A stretch of DNA of 64,000 nt from Micromonospora sp. U21 (GCF_018070045.1 NZ_JAGPYK010000008.1:62001-126000); one strand, 5' to 3'. Shown: positions 38,986 to 50,728, numbered from the stretch's first letter. The notes: a model not told the origin generated them from the letters alone. Numbers and translations are program-made.

Positions 38986-39893
38986 ATGCGCTGCCAGACC
39001 TGCGGGGACGCCACTTCCCCCGAGCACCACGAATGCCAGCGCTGCTACACGCCGATCGGCCAGCCCGCCGTCACTCCGGGGCTGCCGACCTACTCGGTAC
39101 GTGGCATCGGCCTGGCTGCCCGCATCGCGGTCGGCGCGACCGCTGTGCTGTACCTCGTAGCGGCACTCGCTCCGCTGGTGGGGATGGCGATGGCCCGGCA
39201 GGCCAGGGCCGAGGGCAACGCGGACCTGCTGCTCGGCGCGGCGATCGTCGGAGGGCTGCTGTCGCTGCCCATGTTGGCCGCGTACCTCACCGCCGCCGTG
39301 CTGGTCATCATCTGGACGTGGCGGGCGCGGAAGAACATCGAGGCGTTCCCGGGTGCGCTGCCGTCGCTCGCGGCCGGCTGGGCGATCGCCGGTTGGCTGG
39401 TGCCGTTCGCGAACTTCGTGATGCCGGCCCGGGTGGTGGCCAACGTGGCCCGCGACAGCCTCTGGCGGCGGTTCACCCCGAGCCTGTGTACGTCTGGTGG
39501 GCCGCCTGGCTGGTGTTCCTCCTCGGCGAGCGGCTGGTCAGTCGCGCCGACGGCGAGGCGTACGACAGGCTGCCGGAGGCCCCCTTCACCGATGCCGGCT
39601 ACCAGGCGTACGTCGACCACTACCGGGACTCCGTGCTCCGCAACACGCTGCCCGCCGTGGCCTGCGTGGTCGCCGCCGTGGCGCTGATCGTGCTGGTCCG
39701 CCGGATCTCCACCATGCAGGAGGCGCGCATCGCCCGGGCCATGCCGGTCTGGCCGGTCGCCGCCCCGGGCTGGCCGGTGCTCCCGGTCCTCGGCGTGCCG
39801 GCGCCGGGTGAACCCGTGCCGACCGGGTTGCCTCCGGCGTCCGCGGTGTCGCCGCAGGGGGCGCCGGGGGCGGGTGGCACGATCGGGGCATGA
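38986..39893 (+). pseudogene. DUF4328 membrane protein with frameshift
   Basis: The first frame (from ATG 38986) has a zinc ribbon (CQTCGDATSPEHHECQRC), three to four membrane helices and the DUF4328 segment LVPFANFVMPARVVANVARDS, then runs into unrelated sequence. Another frame picks up with EPVYVWWAAWLVFLLGERL, more helices (PAVACVVAAVALIVLV) and a Pro/Ala tail ending at 39893. The shift is between about 39462 and 39485. A single-base sequencing error or a recent mutation could explain it. The end overlaps the ilvA start (ATGA), the expected coupling of an intact gene. Confidence 0.8.
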
Positions 39894-41110
39894 CGGAACT
39901 GGTCGGTCTCGACGACGTGCGGGCCGCGCGCGAACTGCTCGCCGGCGTCACCCGGACCACGCCGCTGGAGCCCTCCCGGCCGCTGAGCGCGGCGCTGGGC
40001 GGGCCGACGTGGCTGAAGTGCGAGAACGTGCAGCGGGCCGGCTCGTACAAGGTGCGCGGTGCGTACGTGCGGATCTCGCGGCTGTCGGCGGCGGAGCGGG
40101 AACGCGGCGTGGTCGCGGCGAGCGCGGGCAACCATGCGCAGGGCGTGGCGCTGGCCGCCGGTCTGGTCGGCACGCACGCCACGGTCTTCATGCCGGTCAA
40201 CGCGCCGTTGCCGAAGGTGGCCGCCACCAAGGGGTACGGCGCGCAGGTCGAGTTGGCCGGCAACACGGTCGACGAGGCGCTGGTCGCCGCGCACACGTAC
40301 GCCGAGCGCACCGGCGCGGTGCTGATCCACCCGTTCGACCACCCGGATGTGATCGCCGGCCAGGGCACGGTGGCGCTGGAGATCCTCGAACAGTGCCCGG
40401 ACGTGCGTACCATCATCACCGGGGTGGGTGGCGGCGGTCTGATCTCGGGCATGGCGGTGGCCGCCAAGGCGCTGCGGCCCGACGTCCGCATCATCGGTGT
40501 GCAGGCGGCCGGCGCGGCGGCCTTCCCGCCCTCACTGGTGGCTGGGGAACCGGTCCGGTTGCCCGCCTTCTCCACCATCGCGGACGGCATCGCGGTCGGC
40601 CGGCCGGGGGAGATCACCTTCAGTCACGTCCGCAAGCTGGTCGACGAGATCGTCACGGTCTCGGAGGAGGACATCTCCCGGGCGCTGCTGATGCTGTTGG
40701 AGCGGGGCAAGCAGGTGGTCGAGCCGGCCGGCGCGGTCGGCGTCGCCGCGTTGCTGGCCGGTGTGGTGCAGGTGGAGGCCCCGGTGGTCGCGGTGCTCTC
40801 CGGCGGCAACATCGACCCGCTGCTGATGCTGCGGGTGATCGAGCATGGTCTGGCCGCCGCGGGTCGCTACCTGAGGGTGACGGTGCGCTGCTCGGACCGG
40901 CCCGGGCAACTGGCCTCGCTGCTCACCCAGATCGCCGAGCATCGGGCCAACGTGGTGGACGTGGAGCACCAGCGGGCCAACCCGCACCTCGGCCTCGGCG
41001 AGGTGGAGGTGGCGCTGTCGGTGGAGACACGGGGGGTGGAGCACTCGGACACGCTGATCAGCGCACTGCGGGCCAGCGGTTACCAGGTGGTCTTCGCCGG
41101 CGAGGCGTGA
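39890..41110 (+). CDS. ilvA: Threonine ammonia-lyase
   Basis: PLP enzyme of 406 residues that deaminates threonine to 2-oxobutyrate. PLP Lys in RAGSYKVRGAY, ASAGNHAQGVA, GVGGGGLISGMA, and SGGNIDP. One C-terminal ACT domain (about 325-406: RVTVRCSDRPGQLASLLTQI, ANVVDVEHQR) suggests allosteric control. The single ACT domain and length resemble TdcB-like forms, so whether it serves isoleucine synthesis or threonine degradation is open. Its end is folded into a 13-bp terminator. Confidence 0.92.
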   Translation: MTELVGLDDVRAARELLAGVTRTTPLEPSRPLSAALGGPTWLKCENVQRAGSYKVRGAYVRISRLSAAERERGVVAASAGNHAQGVALAAGLVGTHATVFMPVNAPLPKVAATKGYGAQVELAGNTVDEALVAAHTYAERTGAVLIHPFDHPDVIAGQGTVALEILEQCPDVRTIITGVGGGGLISGMAVAAKALRPDVRIIGVQAAGAAAFPPSLVAGEPVRLPAFSTIADGIAVGRPGEITFSHVRKLVDEIVTVSEEDISRALLMLLERGKQVVEPAGAVGVAALLAGVVQVEAPVVAVLSGGNIDPLLMLRVIEHGLAAAGRYLRVTVRCSDRPGQLASLLTQIAEHRANVVDVEHQRANPHLGLGEVEVALSVETRGVEHSDTLISALRASGYQVVFAGEA

Positions 41111-41136
41111 CACCCGCAGGTGCCACGCCTCGCCGG
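41097..41136. terminator. Terminator overlapping the ilvA stop
   Basis: Perfect 13-bp stem ccggcgaggcgtg (41097-41109) with cacgcctcgccgg (41124-41136), 14-nt loop. The first arm includes the last codons and most of the stop codon of ilvA. It lies before the convergent greA stop, so it may serve both directions. Confidence 0.8.
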
Positions 41137-41171
41137 CGGTGCGCCGCAGCGTGTGGTGGGGCCGGTGGCGA

Positions 41172-41669
41172 TCAGCCGGAGAACGGGTCGAAGCTGACCA
41201 CGGTCACCTTGATGTCGGCACCGCTCGGCGCCGTGTAGGTGCAGGTCTGCCCGGGCCGACCGCCCAGGATCGCCTTGCCGAGCGCCGACTCGGGGCTGTA
41301 GACGGTCAGGTCGGTGGTGGCCGCGATCTCCCGGGAGCCGAGCAGGAAGGTCTCGGTGTCCTCGGTGTCGTCGTCGAAGTAGATCGTCACCACCATGCCG
41401 GGCGACACCGCGTCCGTCGTCGGCGCCTCGCCGACCTTGGCGGTGCGCAGCAGCTCCTGCAGGTAGCGGATCCGGCCCTCGGCCTTGCCCTGCTCCTCGC
41501 GGGCGGCGTGGTAGCCGCCGTTCTCCCGCAGGTCGCCCTCCTCGCGCCGGGCGTTGATCTCCGCGGCGATCGCCGGGCGGTTGGCGATGTGCTCGTCGAG
41601 CTCGGCCTGGAGGCGGTCGTACGCGTCCTGGGACAGCCAGGTGGCGGGCGCCTCGTTGCCAGTGGACAC
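41172..41669 (-). CDS. greA: Transcription elongation factor GreA
   Basis: A 165-residue cleavage factor that rescues backtracked RNA polymerase. N-terminal coiled coil (WLSQDAYDRLQAELDEH, AEINARREEGDLRENGGYHAAREEQG) carries the acidic tip EEGDLREN; the FKBP-like C-terminal domain (VVTIYFDDDTEDTETFLLGS, SPESALGKAILG) follows. GTG at 41669 is preceded by gaggag at 7 bases. Next to the DUF4307 and mca genes, as in mycobacteria. Confidence 0.95.
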   Translation of the reverse strand: MSTGNEAPATWLSQDAYDRLQAELDEHIANRPAIAAEINARREEGDLRENGGYHAAREEQGKAEGRIRYLQELLRTAKVGEAPTTDAVSPGMVVTIYFDDDTEDTETFLLGSREIAATTDLTVYSPESALGKAILGGRPGQTCTYTAPSGADIKVTVVSFDPFSG

Positions 41670-41837
41670 AGGCGGTCTCCTCAGTTGTGCGTGGCTGGCT
41701 GACAGGTGAACTACCAAGTTACCAGTGCGGTACGACACAGGGTGTCGGTGATCACCGCTGGTGTCCGCCTCCAACACCGGGGGTACGGGTCCGCACCGGC
41801 CCCTCCCGACCGCCTGCCGCGGCGCTGTCGTGGCAGC

Positions 41838-42278
41838 TCAGGCCGGGGCTCGGCAGCGCAGCACCTCGCCGATGAACGGCCGGCCGGTGGTGGCCAGGCG
41901 GTGCCGGGCGGTCACGTGCCGGTTGCCCGGCTCGGCGGTCACCGTGACCTCCTCGCGGGCCACCTCGGCGCCAGCGCGGTCCCGGGCACGCAGGACGCAG
42001 ACCGTCGATCCACCCGGTGGCACGGTCACCCGGAAGTCGACCAGCACCTGGTTGTCCGTGATGTCGGTATAGGTGATCACTTGGGCGTCGTAGACGGGGT
42101 CGCCGTACTGCCGGTAGAGCCGGACCGAGATCAGGCTCAGCGCCCCCACCAGCACCACCAGCGCCAGCGCGGTCAGCAGCGTGCGGCGGCGCCCGCCGCC
42201 GGTCGCCCGACGGCGGCCGTAGCGGCCGGCCGGAAAAACCGGCGCGCCCGGTGGAATTGTGGCGTGCGTCTCGGTCAC
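41838..42278 (-). CDS. DUF4307 membrane-anchored protein
   Basis: 146 residues: a Pro/Arg/Gly-rich cytoplasmic start ([16 protein letters not shown]), one membrane helix ([19 protein letters not shown], about 35-53) and an Ig-like extracytoplasmic beta domain with two cysteines. This is the DUF4307 family found between greA and mca in actinobacteria (Rv1081c position). Function unknown. GTG at 42278 has aggaga upstream. Confidence 0.85.
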   Translation of the reverse strand: MTETHATIPPGAPVFPAGRYGRRRATGGGRRRTLLTALALVVLVGALSLISVRLYRQYGDPVYDAQVITYTDITDNQVLVDFRVTVPPGGSTVCVLRARDRAGAEVAREEVTVTAEPGNRHVTARHRLATTGRPFIGEVLRCRAPA

Positions 42279-42479
42279 CGGCGGGTATCTCCTGGCGTTG
42301 TTGTCGGCGGCATCAGCAAGAATGACAGAGTCCATCCTCCCAGCCCGGCTCAGCGGCGGGAATGGCAGGTCGGGCACCCCTGGTGCCGATCGGCGACCGG
42401 GTGCGGAGGAGGATCCCGGCAGGTCAGCCGGTCGAGCCCGGTCGGGTCCACCGGCCGGCACAGACGAGGAGTGCCGAAG

Positions 42480-43361
42480 TTGGCAGAACAACTGCGTCTC
42501 ATGGCCGTCCACGCGCACCCGGACGACGAATCGAGCAAGGGTGCGGCGACCATGGCCAAGTACGTCGCCGAGGGCGTGGATGTCCTGGTCGTGACGTGCA
42601 CCGGCGGGGAGCGCGGCAGCGTGCTCAACCCCAAGCTCGACCGCCCCGACGTGTGGGCCAACATCGGCGAGATCCGCCGCGCCGAGATGGACGCCGCCCG
42701 GGCGATCCTCGGCGTCGAGCAGGCCTGGCTCGGCTTCGTCGACTCCGGGCTGCCCGAGGGTGACCCGCTGCCGCCGCTGCCCGGGGGCTGCTTCGCCCTC
42801 CAGGACGTCGAGGTGGCCGCCGGCCCGCTGGTGCGGCTGATGCGCGAGTTCCGTCCGCACGTGGTCACCACGTACGACGAAGAGGGCGGCTACCCGCACC
42901 CCGACCACATCATGTGCCACAAGGTGAGCGTGGCCGCCTTCGAGGCGGCCGGCGACCCGGAGCGCTACCCGGAGCTGGGCGCCCCGTGGCAGCCACTGAA
43001 GCTCTACTACGACATCGGCTTCTCCAAGGCCAAGATCATGGCCTTGCACGAGGGCATGCTCGCCGCCGGCCTGGAGTCGCCCTACGACGAGTGGCTCAAG
43101 CGCTGGGAGGATCGGCCGGACAAGGGCCCCCGGATCACGACCCGGGTGGACTGCGCCGAATACTTCCCGGTCCGTGACGACGCGCTGCGCGCCCACGCCA
43201 CCCAGGTCGACCCGGACGGCTTCTGGTTCCACGTGCCGATGGAACTCCAGCGGCGCGCCTGGCCGACGGAGGACTACGAGCTCGCCCGTTCGGTGGTGGA
43301 CAGCCCGATGCCCGAGTCCGATCTCTTCGCCGGGGTGCGGGAGACGGCGCACGCGCGCTGA
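42480..43361 (+). CDS. mca: Mycothiol S-conjugate amidase
   Basis: Zinc amidase of 293 residues that cleaves mycothiol adducts into mercapturic acids for export. It shows the zinc motif [16 protein letters not shown] at the very N-terminus, [23 protein letters not shown] with the third ligand, and the Mca-type ending [29 protein letters not shown] at 42480 is chosen: it matches the known N-terminus (residues before [12 protein letters not shown]) and stands 9 bases behind cgaggag, which touches GTG 42471. Proof that the organism uses mycothiol. Confidence 0.95.
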   Translation: MAEQLRLMAVHAHPDDESSKGAATMAKYVAEGVDVLVVTCTGGERGSVLNPKLDRPDVWANIGEIRRAEMDAARAILGVEQAWLGFVDSGLPEGDPLPPLPGGCFALQDVEVAAGPLVRLMREFRPHVVTTYDEEGGYPHPDHIMCHKVSVAAFEAAGDPERYPELGAPWQPLKLYYDIGFSKAKIMALHEGMLAAGLESPYDEWLKRWEDRPDKGPRITTRVDCAEYFPVRDDALRAHATQVDPDGFWFHVPMELQRRAWPTEDYELARSVVDSPMPESDLFAGVRETAHAR

Positions 43362-43409
43362 TTCCGCACGGGGCTACCCTGGTAACCAACCGCACATCGG
43401 AGGAACGCC

Positions 43410-43703
43410 ATGCTGACCGCTGCCCAGGTGCTCGCGGCGAACAACTTCGGGGACACCCGCACGGGTGGCCTGGCCGGTCCGATGGGCCTGTTCCTCATCC
43501 TGCTGCTGGCCACCGCGACCATCCTGCTGATCCGCAACATGAACGCCCGGCTGCGCCGGCTGCCCGACCGGTTTCCGCAGCAGACGCCGCCGACCGACCC
43601 GCCCAGGGCCGAAGCGGCAGTCGCCGATCCGACAGACGGGACCGGAGCGCGTGATTCCTCCACGCCCGCTCCCAACGGGCACCAGCAGCACCGGAACGGG
43701 TAG
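43410..43703 (+). CDS. Small membrane protein downstream of mca
   Basis: 97 residues: one membrane helix (GLFLILLLATATILLIRN, about 27-45), a short basic stretch (NMNARLRRLPDRFP) and an acidic, Pro-rich tail. It corresponds in place to Rv1083 behind mca, where the same layout is kept. ggagg stands 8 bases before the ATG. Role unknown. A strong terminator follows. Confidence 0.85.
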   Translation: MLTAAQVLAANNFGDTRTGGLAGPMGLFLILLLATATILLIRNMNARLRRLPDRFPQQTPPTDPPRAEAAVADPTDGTGARDSSTPAPNGHQQHRNG

Positions 43704-43723
43704 TCCACGCATGATTCACGCCG

Positions 43724-43759
43724 AACCGGGTGGTCGCCCCCTGTTGCGACCACCCGGTT
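43724..43759 (+). terminator. Terminator of the mca operon
   Basis: Perfect 14-bp stem aaccgggtggtcgc (43724-43737) with gcgaccacccggtt (43746-43759), 8-nt loop, then a single T. 21 bases behind the small membrane gene. Confidence 0.85.
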
Positions 43760-43778
43760 TGGCTTAGCCTTCCGCCGG

Positions 43779-43795
43779 GGGGACCAAAAGTCCCC
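43779..43795. promoter_or_regulatory. GGGGAC-N5-GTCCCC inverted repeat
   Basis: A perfect 6-bp inverted repeat around caaaa, 12 bases behind a TAGCCT box (43765-43770) and ahead of the uORF/GGDEF-EAL genes. The half-sites GGGAC/GTCCC are those of DevR/DosR-type response regulators, but the spacing is 5 and not the canonical 4 bases, so a 5' leader hairpin or another factor is equally possible. Confidence 0.4.
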
Positions 43796-43820
43796 GAGCC
43801 GTGCGCGGAAGGGGGCGCCG

Positions 43821-43889
43821 ATGACCGTCACAGCACCGGCCGCCCGCCGTATCGTCGTTGGTCGCTCGGCTGACGGGGGAGGTCGATGA
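43821..43889 (+). CDS. 22-residue upstream ORF coupled to GGDEF-EAL gene
   Basis: ATG at 43821, preceded by ggaaggggg, opens a 22-codon ORF (MTVTAPAARRIVVGRSADGG...) whose TGA (43887-43889) overlaps the ATG of the cyclic-di-GMP gene (ATGA). The layout is that of a translational-coupling uORF. The peptide has no recognised family, and the evidence is only the start signals and the overlap. Confidence 0.4.
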   Translation: MTVTAPAARRIVVGRSADGGGR

Positions 43890-46417
43890 CCTCCGGCCCG
43901 GCCGGCGACCCGTTCGACCGGCTCGGGGTGCGCGGCACGCCTGCCCGGCTGCTCGTGCTCACCGCCGCCGTGACGCTGACCGCCCTGGTCGCCGCCGCGG
44001 TCGGGTTGACCCTCCCGCACCGGCTGCCGGCCGACGATCCGCTCGGCGGACCGGCCCGCTTCGGCATCGCCGTGGCCGTCTTCGCCGTCGCCCAGTTCGC
44101 ACGGCTGCGGTTCCGCTCCGCCGCCGGCATGGTCAGCATCACCTGGGGCGAGGCGGCGCTGATCGTCTGCCTCTATCTGGCGCCGGCCGGCTGGCTACCG
44201 TCGGCCACGCTGCTCGGCGCCGGGCTGGCCTGGGCGGTGCTCTCGCTGCACAACGACCGTCGACCGGTGCTGGAGATCGTCCGGATCGCCGCGTCGCTGG
44301 CCGCCGCGTCGGCGCTGGCCGTGTCCGTGGCCACCGCGCTGGGCCACCCGCTGCTCGCCGCGCCCACCCCGAGGCTGGCGCTGGCCGTGATCGCGGGCTC
44401 GGTGACGTACCTCCTGGTGACCGCGTGGCTCGGTGGGGTGACGCTGGGCCTGCGGCACGGGCTGCCGATCGGGCCGCCGCTGCTCGCCGCGCTGCGCGGC
44501 AAGCTGCTGATGTTCGTCGGCAATGTGGCGGTCGGCCTGGTGGTGGTCGCGCTGCTGGAGCTCGACCCGCGCTGGTTGCTGCTGCTCCCGCCGCTGCTCT
44601 GGCTGCTCCAGCAGACCTACCGCTACCGGCTGCGCGCCGACCAGGAACGCCGGACGTGGCGGGCCTTCGCCGAGGCCACCGCGGCTCTCAACCAGCTCGA
44701 CGAGCGGGGCGTGGCCAGCGCGGCGGTGACCGGCGCGCTGGCGCTGTTCAACGCCGAGCTGGTCGATGTGGACGTGGCCCGGGCCGACGGCCGGTGGCGC
44801 CGCTACCGGGGCGACGCCGGCGGCCAGTTGGTCGACCGGGAGGTGGGCCCGCCGGACCGGTCGGAACCCGACGAGGACGAGCTGATCCGTCCGCTGTCGG
44901 TGGGTGCCGCGCCGGTCGGTCGGCTGCGGGTCCGGTTCCCCCGGTCCGCTCCGCCCACCGCCCGGGAACACGACGCGGTGGCCGCGTTCGGCGACGCGCT
45001 CGCCGCCGCGTTGCACGACGCCGCGACCCACCGCGAGCTGCGGCTGGTCACGGCCCGGTCGTCGTACGAGGCGGTGCACGACCCGCTCACCGGGCTGGCC
45101 AACCGGCCCGCCATGCTCGGCAAGGGCGATCAGGCGCTGCGGCAGCTCGCGCACGACCACCCGGTGGCGCTGCTGCTGCTGGACATCAACCAGTTCAAGG
45201 AAGTCAACGACACGCTGGGGCACGCCGCGGGTGACCAGCTGCTGCGGCTGACCGCGAACCGGCTCAGCGCGCTGGCCCGCTCCGGTGACCTGCTCGGCCG
45301 GCTCGGTGGCGACGAGTTCGCTCTGCTGCTCACCTCGGTGCCGGTGGTCGGCGACCGGGCCGCCCCGATGGCGCACGCGATGCGCCAGGCCCGGGAGATC
45401 GCCGAACGGCTGGCCGCGCCGACCGAGGTGGCCGGGGTGCGGATGTCGATCGAGGTCTCCGTCGGGGTGGTCGTGGCCGACGCGGGCACCGCCGACCTGA
45501 CGGAGCTCCTGCGCCGGGCCGACATCGCGATGTACCAGGCCAAGGAGGGCGGCGGCAGTGTCGCCGCGTACGACAGCGCCCGCGACGCGGCCAGCACCGA
45601 CCAACTGGCCCTGCTCGCCGAGCTGCGCGAGGCGCTGAAGGTCGACGACCAGCTGGTGCTGGCATTGCAGCCGGCGGTCGACCTGGCCACCGGCGCGCCC
45701 ACCGGTGTGGAGGCGCTGATCCGGTGGCGGCATCCCCGGCGCGGCTGGCTGGGCCCGGCCGACTTCATCCGCCCGGTGGAAAACAGCGAGCAGCTCGGCA
45801 CCTTCACCCGGTACGTGCTGGACAAGGCGCTCGGCGTGGCCGCCGGCTGGGCCCAGGAGGGGCTCGACGTCCCGATCTCGGTGAACCTGTCCGCGCGTAG
45901 CCTGCTCGACCCCCGGCTGCCGACGGAGATCGCCGACGCGCTGCGGCGGCACCAGGTGCCACCGCGCCGGCTGGTCCTGGAGATCACCGAGACGGTGGTG
46001 ATGAGCGAGCTGGAGGTCATCGACGAGGTGCTGGCCACGCTCCGGTCGATGGGTGTGCAGCTCGCGGTGGACGACTTCGGCACCGGCTTCTCCTCGCTGA
46101 CCTTCCTCACCCGCATTGCGGTGGACGAGTTGAAGGTGGACCGCTCCTTCGTGATCCGGATGGCGGACTCGCCGGAGGCGGCGGCGATCGTGCGGACCAC
46201 CGTGGGCCTCGCCCACGAGCTGGGGCTGCGGGTGGTGGCCGAGGGGGTGGAGACCGCCGAGCAGCGGATGGCGCTCGCCGAGCTGGGGTGCACCTCCGCG
46301 CAGGGCTACCACTTCTTCAAGCCGATGCCGGCCGACAAGATCAGTGCCGTGCTCGGGTCGCTGCGCGACTCGGCGGAGTCGAACGTCTTCCGCCTCCGCG
46401 CCGACGGCGCCTCCTGA
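43886..46417 (+). CDS. GGDEF-EAL cyclic-di-GMP turnover protein
   Basis: An 843-residue membrane protein that could both make and break cyclic-di-GMP. The N-terminal ~220 residues have about seven membrane helices (MASE-like). A degenerate GAF-like linker (about 245-385) precedes GGDEF (474-478, with the product-inhibition site RSGD five residues upstream) and EAL (E609-A610-L611, then NLSARSL, EITETVV, DDFGTGFSSL, KVDRSF, AEGVETAEQ). All catalytic residues of both domains are present. A gggggagg sits before ATG 43886; a small uORF overlaps the start. Confidence 0.95.
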   Translation: MTSGPAGDPFDRLGVRGTPARLLVLTAAVTLTALVAAAVGLTLPHRLPADDPLGGPARFGIAVAVFAVAQFARLRFRSAAGMVSITWGEAALIVCLYLAPAGWLPSATLLGAGLAWAVLSLHNDRRPVLEIVRIAASLAAASALAVSVATALGHPLLAAPTPRLALAVIAGSVTYLLVTAWLGGVTLGLRHGLPIGPPLLAALRGKLLMFVGNVAVGLVVVALLELDPRWLLLLPPLLWLLQQTYRYRLRADQERRTWRAFAEATAALNQLDERGVASAAVTGALALFNAELVDVDVARADGRWRRYRGDAGGQLVDREVGPPDRSEPDEDELIRPLSVGAAPVGRLRVRFPRSAPPTAREHDAVAAFGDALAAALHDAATHRELRLVTARSSYEAVHDPLTGLANRPAMLGKGDQALRQLAHDHPVALLLLDINQFKEVNDTLGHAAGDQLLRLTANRLSALARSGDLLGRLGGDEFALLLTSVPVVGDRAAPMAHAMRQAREIAERLAAPTEVAGVRMSIEVSVGVVVADAGTADLTELLRRADIAMYQAKEGGGSVAAYDSARDAASTDQLALLAELREALKVDDQLVLALQPAVDLATGAPTGVEALIRWRHPRRGWLGPADFIRPVENSEQLGTFTRYVLDKALGVAAGWAQEGLDVPISVNLSARSLLDPRLPTEIADALRRHQVPPRRLVLEITETVVMSELEVIDEVLATLRSMGVQLAVDDFGTGFSSLTFLTRIAVDELKVDRSFVIRMADSPEAAAIVRTTVGLAHELGLRVVAEGVETAEQRMALAELGCTSAQGYHFFKPMPADKISAVLGSLRDSAESNVFRLRADGAS

Positions 46418-46587
46418 CCGCCGGGGCCACCTCCGCTGATCTGTTTCGGACGGGGCAGCCAATCGTCCGTCGACGCCCTAGAGTCGATTGAGCTGTGTGG
46501 ATGTCGTGCCCGGGTCCCGCGGCCCGGGGCGGGTGCTCGGCGGGTGACCGCCCGGCGTGACCGGCCGGGGCTGGTTATGGTCGTCGG

Positions 46588-48624
<2,037 letters not shown>

Positions 48625-48778
48625 GCGTCCCGCCGGCCCGACGGTTGCCCGGCGTAGCGGCCCGCGAGGTGGCCCGCGCCCCGGGCCCGGCACCGGGGGC
48701 GGTGCCCGGACGGTTCGACGGCGGGAGCGCCGGCCCTGCGGGTAGCCGCGTCGGCGGCCCGGATAGGCTGGCCGCGCT

Positions 48779-49954
48779 ATGGATTCCCGTACCGGTCTGC
48801 CTGTTGTCGGCATGGTGGGCGGCGGCCAGCTGGCCCGGATGACCCACCAGGCCGCGATCGCCCTCGGCCAGTCACTGCGCGTACTCGCGGCCGCCCCCGA
48901 CGACGGCGCGGCGCTGGTCGCCGCCGACGTCCAGTACGGCGACCACACCGACCTGGCCGCACTGCGCACCTTCGCCAAGGGCTGCGACGTGGTCACCTTC
49001 GATCACGAGCATGTGCCCACCGAGCACATCCGCACACTGGCGGCAGAGGGCGTGACCCTGTACCCGCCAGCGGACGCGCTGCTGTACGCCCAGGACAAGC
49101 AGGTCATGCGGGAGCGTCTGGCCGAGCTGGGCGCACCCAATCCGGCGTGGCGACCGGTCGCCGAGCCCGCCGACCTGGTCGGATTCGGTGAGCAGGTCGG
49201 CTGGCCGGTGGTGCTCAAGGCGGCCCGCGGTGGCTACGACGGCCGGGGGGTCTGGCTGGTCGACGACGCCGCCCAGGCCATCGAGCTGGCACGGACGCTG
49301 CTCGCCGGCGGCACCCGGCTGATCGTCGAGGAGCGGGTGCCGCTGCTGCGGGAGCTCGCCGTGCAGGTGGCCCGCTCGCCGTTCGGCCAGGTGGCCGCGT
49401 ACCCCGTCGTCGAGACCGTGCAGCGGGACGGCATCAATGTGGAGGTGCTGGCGCCGGCGCCCGGCCTGGACGAGGAACTGGCGGTCACCGCCCAGCAGCT
49501 CGCCATCGACCTGGCCACCGCCCTCGGCGTGGTCGGCCTGCTCGCGGTGGAACTCTTCGAGGTGCGCGACGCGACCGGCCGACCGGCGATCGTGGTCAAC
49601 GAGCTGGCGATGCGTCCGCACAACTCTGGGCACTGGACCATCGAGGGGGCCCGGACCTCCCAGTTCGAGCAGCACCTGCGGGCGGTGCTCGACTACCCGA
49701 TGGGTGACACCGCGCTGGCCGCGCCGGTTGTGGTGATGGCGAACGTGCTCGGCGGCGAGCCGGGCGGGATGTCGATCGACGAGCGGCTGCACCACCTCTT
49801 CGCGGCCGAGCCGGGCGCCAAGGTGCACCTCTACGGCAAGCAGGTGCGGCCCGGCCGCAAGGTCGGGCACGTCACGGTGCTCGGTGACGACCTGGACGAC
49901 GTACGGGCGCGTGCCGCGCGGGCCGTGCGCTGGCTGCGCGAGGGGCAGGAGTGA
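48779..49954 (+). CDS. purK: N5-carboxyaminoimidazole ribonucleotide synthase
   Basis: ATP-grasp enzyme of 391 residues that converts AIR and bicarbonate to N5-[21 protein letters not shown] at the start, [29 protein letters not shown] (ATP-binding loop), [28 protein letters not shown] and [14 protein letters not shown] ending. TAGGCT (48764-48769) stands 9 bases before ATG. Its stop lies in a repeat element and purE follows. Confidence 0.96.
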   Translation: MDSRTGLPVVGMVGGGQLARMTHQAAIALGQSLRVLAAAPDDGAALVAADVQYGDHTDLAALRTFAKGCDVVTFDHEHVPTEHIRTLAAEGVTLYPPADALLYAQDKQVMRERLAELGAPNPAWRPVAEPADLVGFGEQVGWPVVLKAARGGYDGRGVWLVDDAAQAIELARTLLAGGTRLIVEERVPLLRELAVQVARSPFGQVAAYPVVETVQRDGINVEVLAPAPGLDEELAVTAQQLAIDLATALGVVGLLAVELFEVRDATGRPAIVVNELAMRPHNSGHWTIEGARTSQFEQHLRAVLDYPMGDTALAAPVVVMANVLGGEPGGMSIDERLHHLFAAEPGAKVHLYGKQVRPGRKVGHVTVLGDDLDDVRARAARAVRWLREGQE

Positions 49955-49995
49955 GCGCGAAGCGCGAGCCCGCGAGCCCCGCGGTCGCGAACGGA
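49951..49995 (+). repeat. Junction repeat element between purK and purE
   Basis: gtgagcgcgaagcgcgagcccgcgagccccgcggtcgcgaacgga matches the 21497-21540 block at most positions. As there, the element starts on the stop codon of the upstream gene (GTGA over the purK TGA). Read in frame with purE it gives [14 protein letters not shown], as 21497 gives SARSELASPAVANE. Confidence 0.8.
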
Positions 49996-50007
49996 GGGGA
50001 CACCGGA

Positions 50008-50499
50008 GTGACCAAGGTCGGGTTGATCATGGGCAGTGACTCGGACTGGCCGACCATGCGGGCCGCAGCCGAGGTGCTGGACGACTTCGGGGTGCCGTAC
50101 GAGGTCCGGGTGATCTCGGCGCACCGGACCCCGGTCGCGATGATCGAGTACGGTCGTGACGCCGCCGACCGTGGCCTGAAGGTCATCATCGCCGGTGCCG
50201 GTGGGGCCGCGGCGCTGCCCGGCATGGTGGCCTCGGTGACCCCGCTACCGGTGATCGGCGTGCCGGTGCCGCTGAAGCACCTCGACGGCATGGACTCGCT
50301 GCTGTCCATCGTGCAGATGCCGGCCGGGATTCCGGTGGCCACCGTCTCGATCGGCAACGCCCGCAACGCCGGCCTGCTCGCCGTGCGGATTCTCGGCGCG
50401 GCTGACGAGCACCTGCGCGCCAAGATGACGACCTACCAGCAGGACCTGGAGAACCTGGTAGCCGCCAAGGAAGCCGCCCTCCGGGCCACCCTCAGCTAA
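50008..50499 (+). CDS. purE: N5-CAIR mutase
   Basis: Class I PurE, 163 residues, that turns N5-CAIR into CAIR for purine synthesis. Signature [13 protein letters not shown] at the N-terminus, [32 protein letters not shown] and [21 protein letters not shown] 50008 is preferred since ggagggg stands 8 bases before it; an in-frame GTG at 49951 would add 19 residues that come from the repeat element. Directly behind purK. Confidence 0.95.
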   Translation: MTKVGLIMGSDSDWPTMRAAAEVLDDFGVPYEVRVISAHRTPVAMIEYGRDAADRGLKVIIAGAGGAAALPGMVASVTPLPVIGVPVPLKHLDGMDSLLSIVQMPAGIPVATVSIGNARNAGLLAVRILGAADEHLRAKMTTYQQDLENLVAAKEAALRATLS

Positions 50500-50537
50500 C
50501 CCGCCGCAGGTCCTGGCCGTCGGGGTGGGGGTGCCTG

Positions 50538-50614
50538 GGTCTGCGCACTTTCAGGGAAAGTGCGGCCTCGGAAGTGTTCGAGGCAGCTTCTTCCCTGTTG
50601 TTGTGCGGATCTTG
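50538..50614. repeat. Diverged copy of the 6059-type palindrome
   Basis: The right arm gaggcagc-tt-cttccc-tgttg-ttgtgcggatcttg (50580-50614) matches 6104-6138 at 28 of 35 positions, with changes only in the middle segments. The left arm (from 50538, gggtctgcgcactttcaggg) is degraded. It lies between the convergent purE and SCO7613-type genes. Confidence 0.78.
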
Positions 50615-50728
50615 GGTGCCGGCCGCAAGCGGCGCACGCAGCCCGGCGCCTCCCAGCGCAACCGGCGCACGTACCCGGCCCGCTCACCGTGCCCACCCAC
50701 CCACGCCGCAGGGACCCTCCGATCAATT

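Noticed and set aside
49951..50007. Long form of PurE starting inside the repeat
   Set aside because: A strong ribosome binding site precedes GTG 50008 and the extra residues are repeat-derived; kept only as an alternative.
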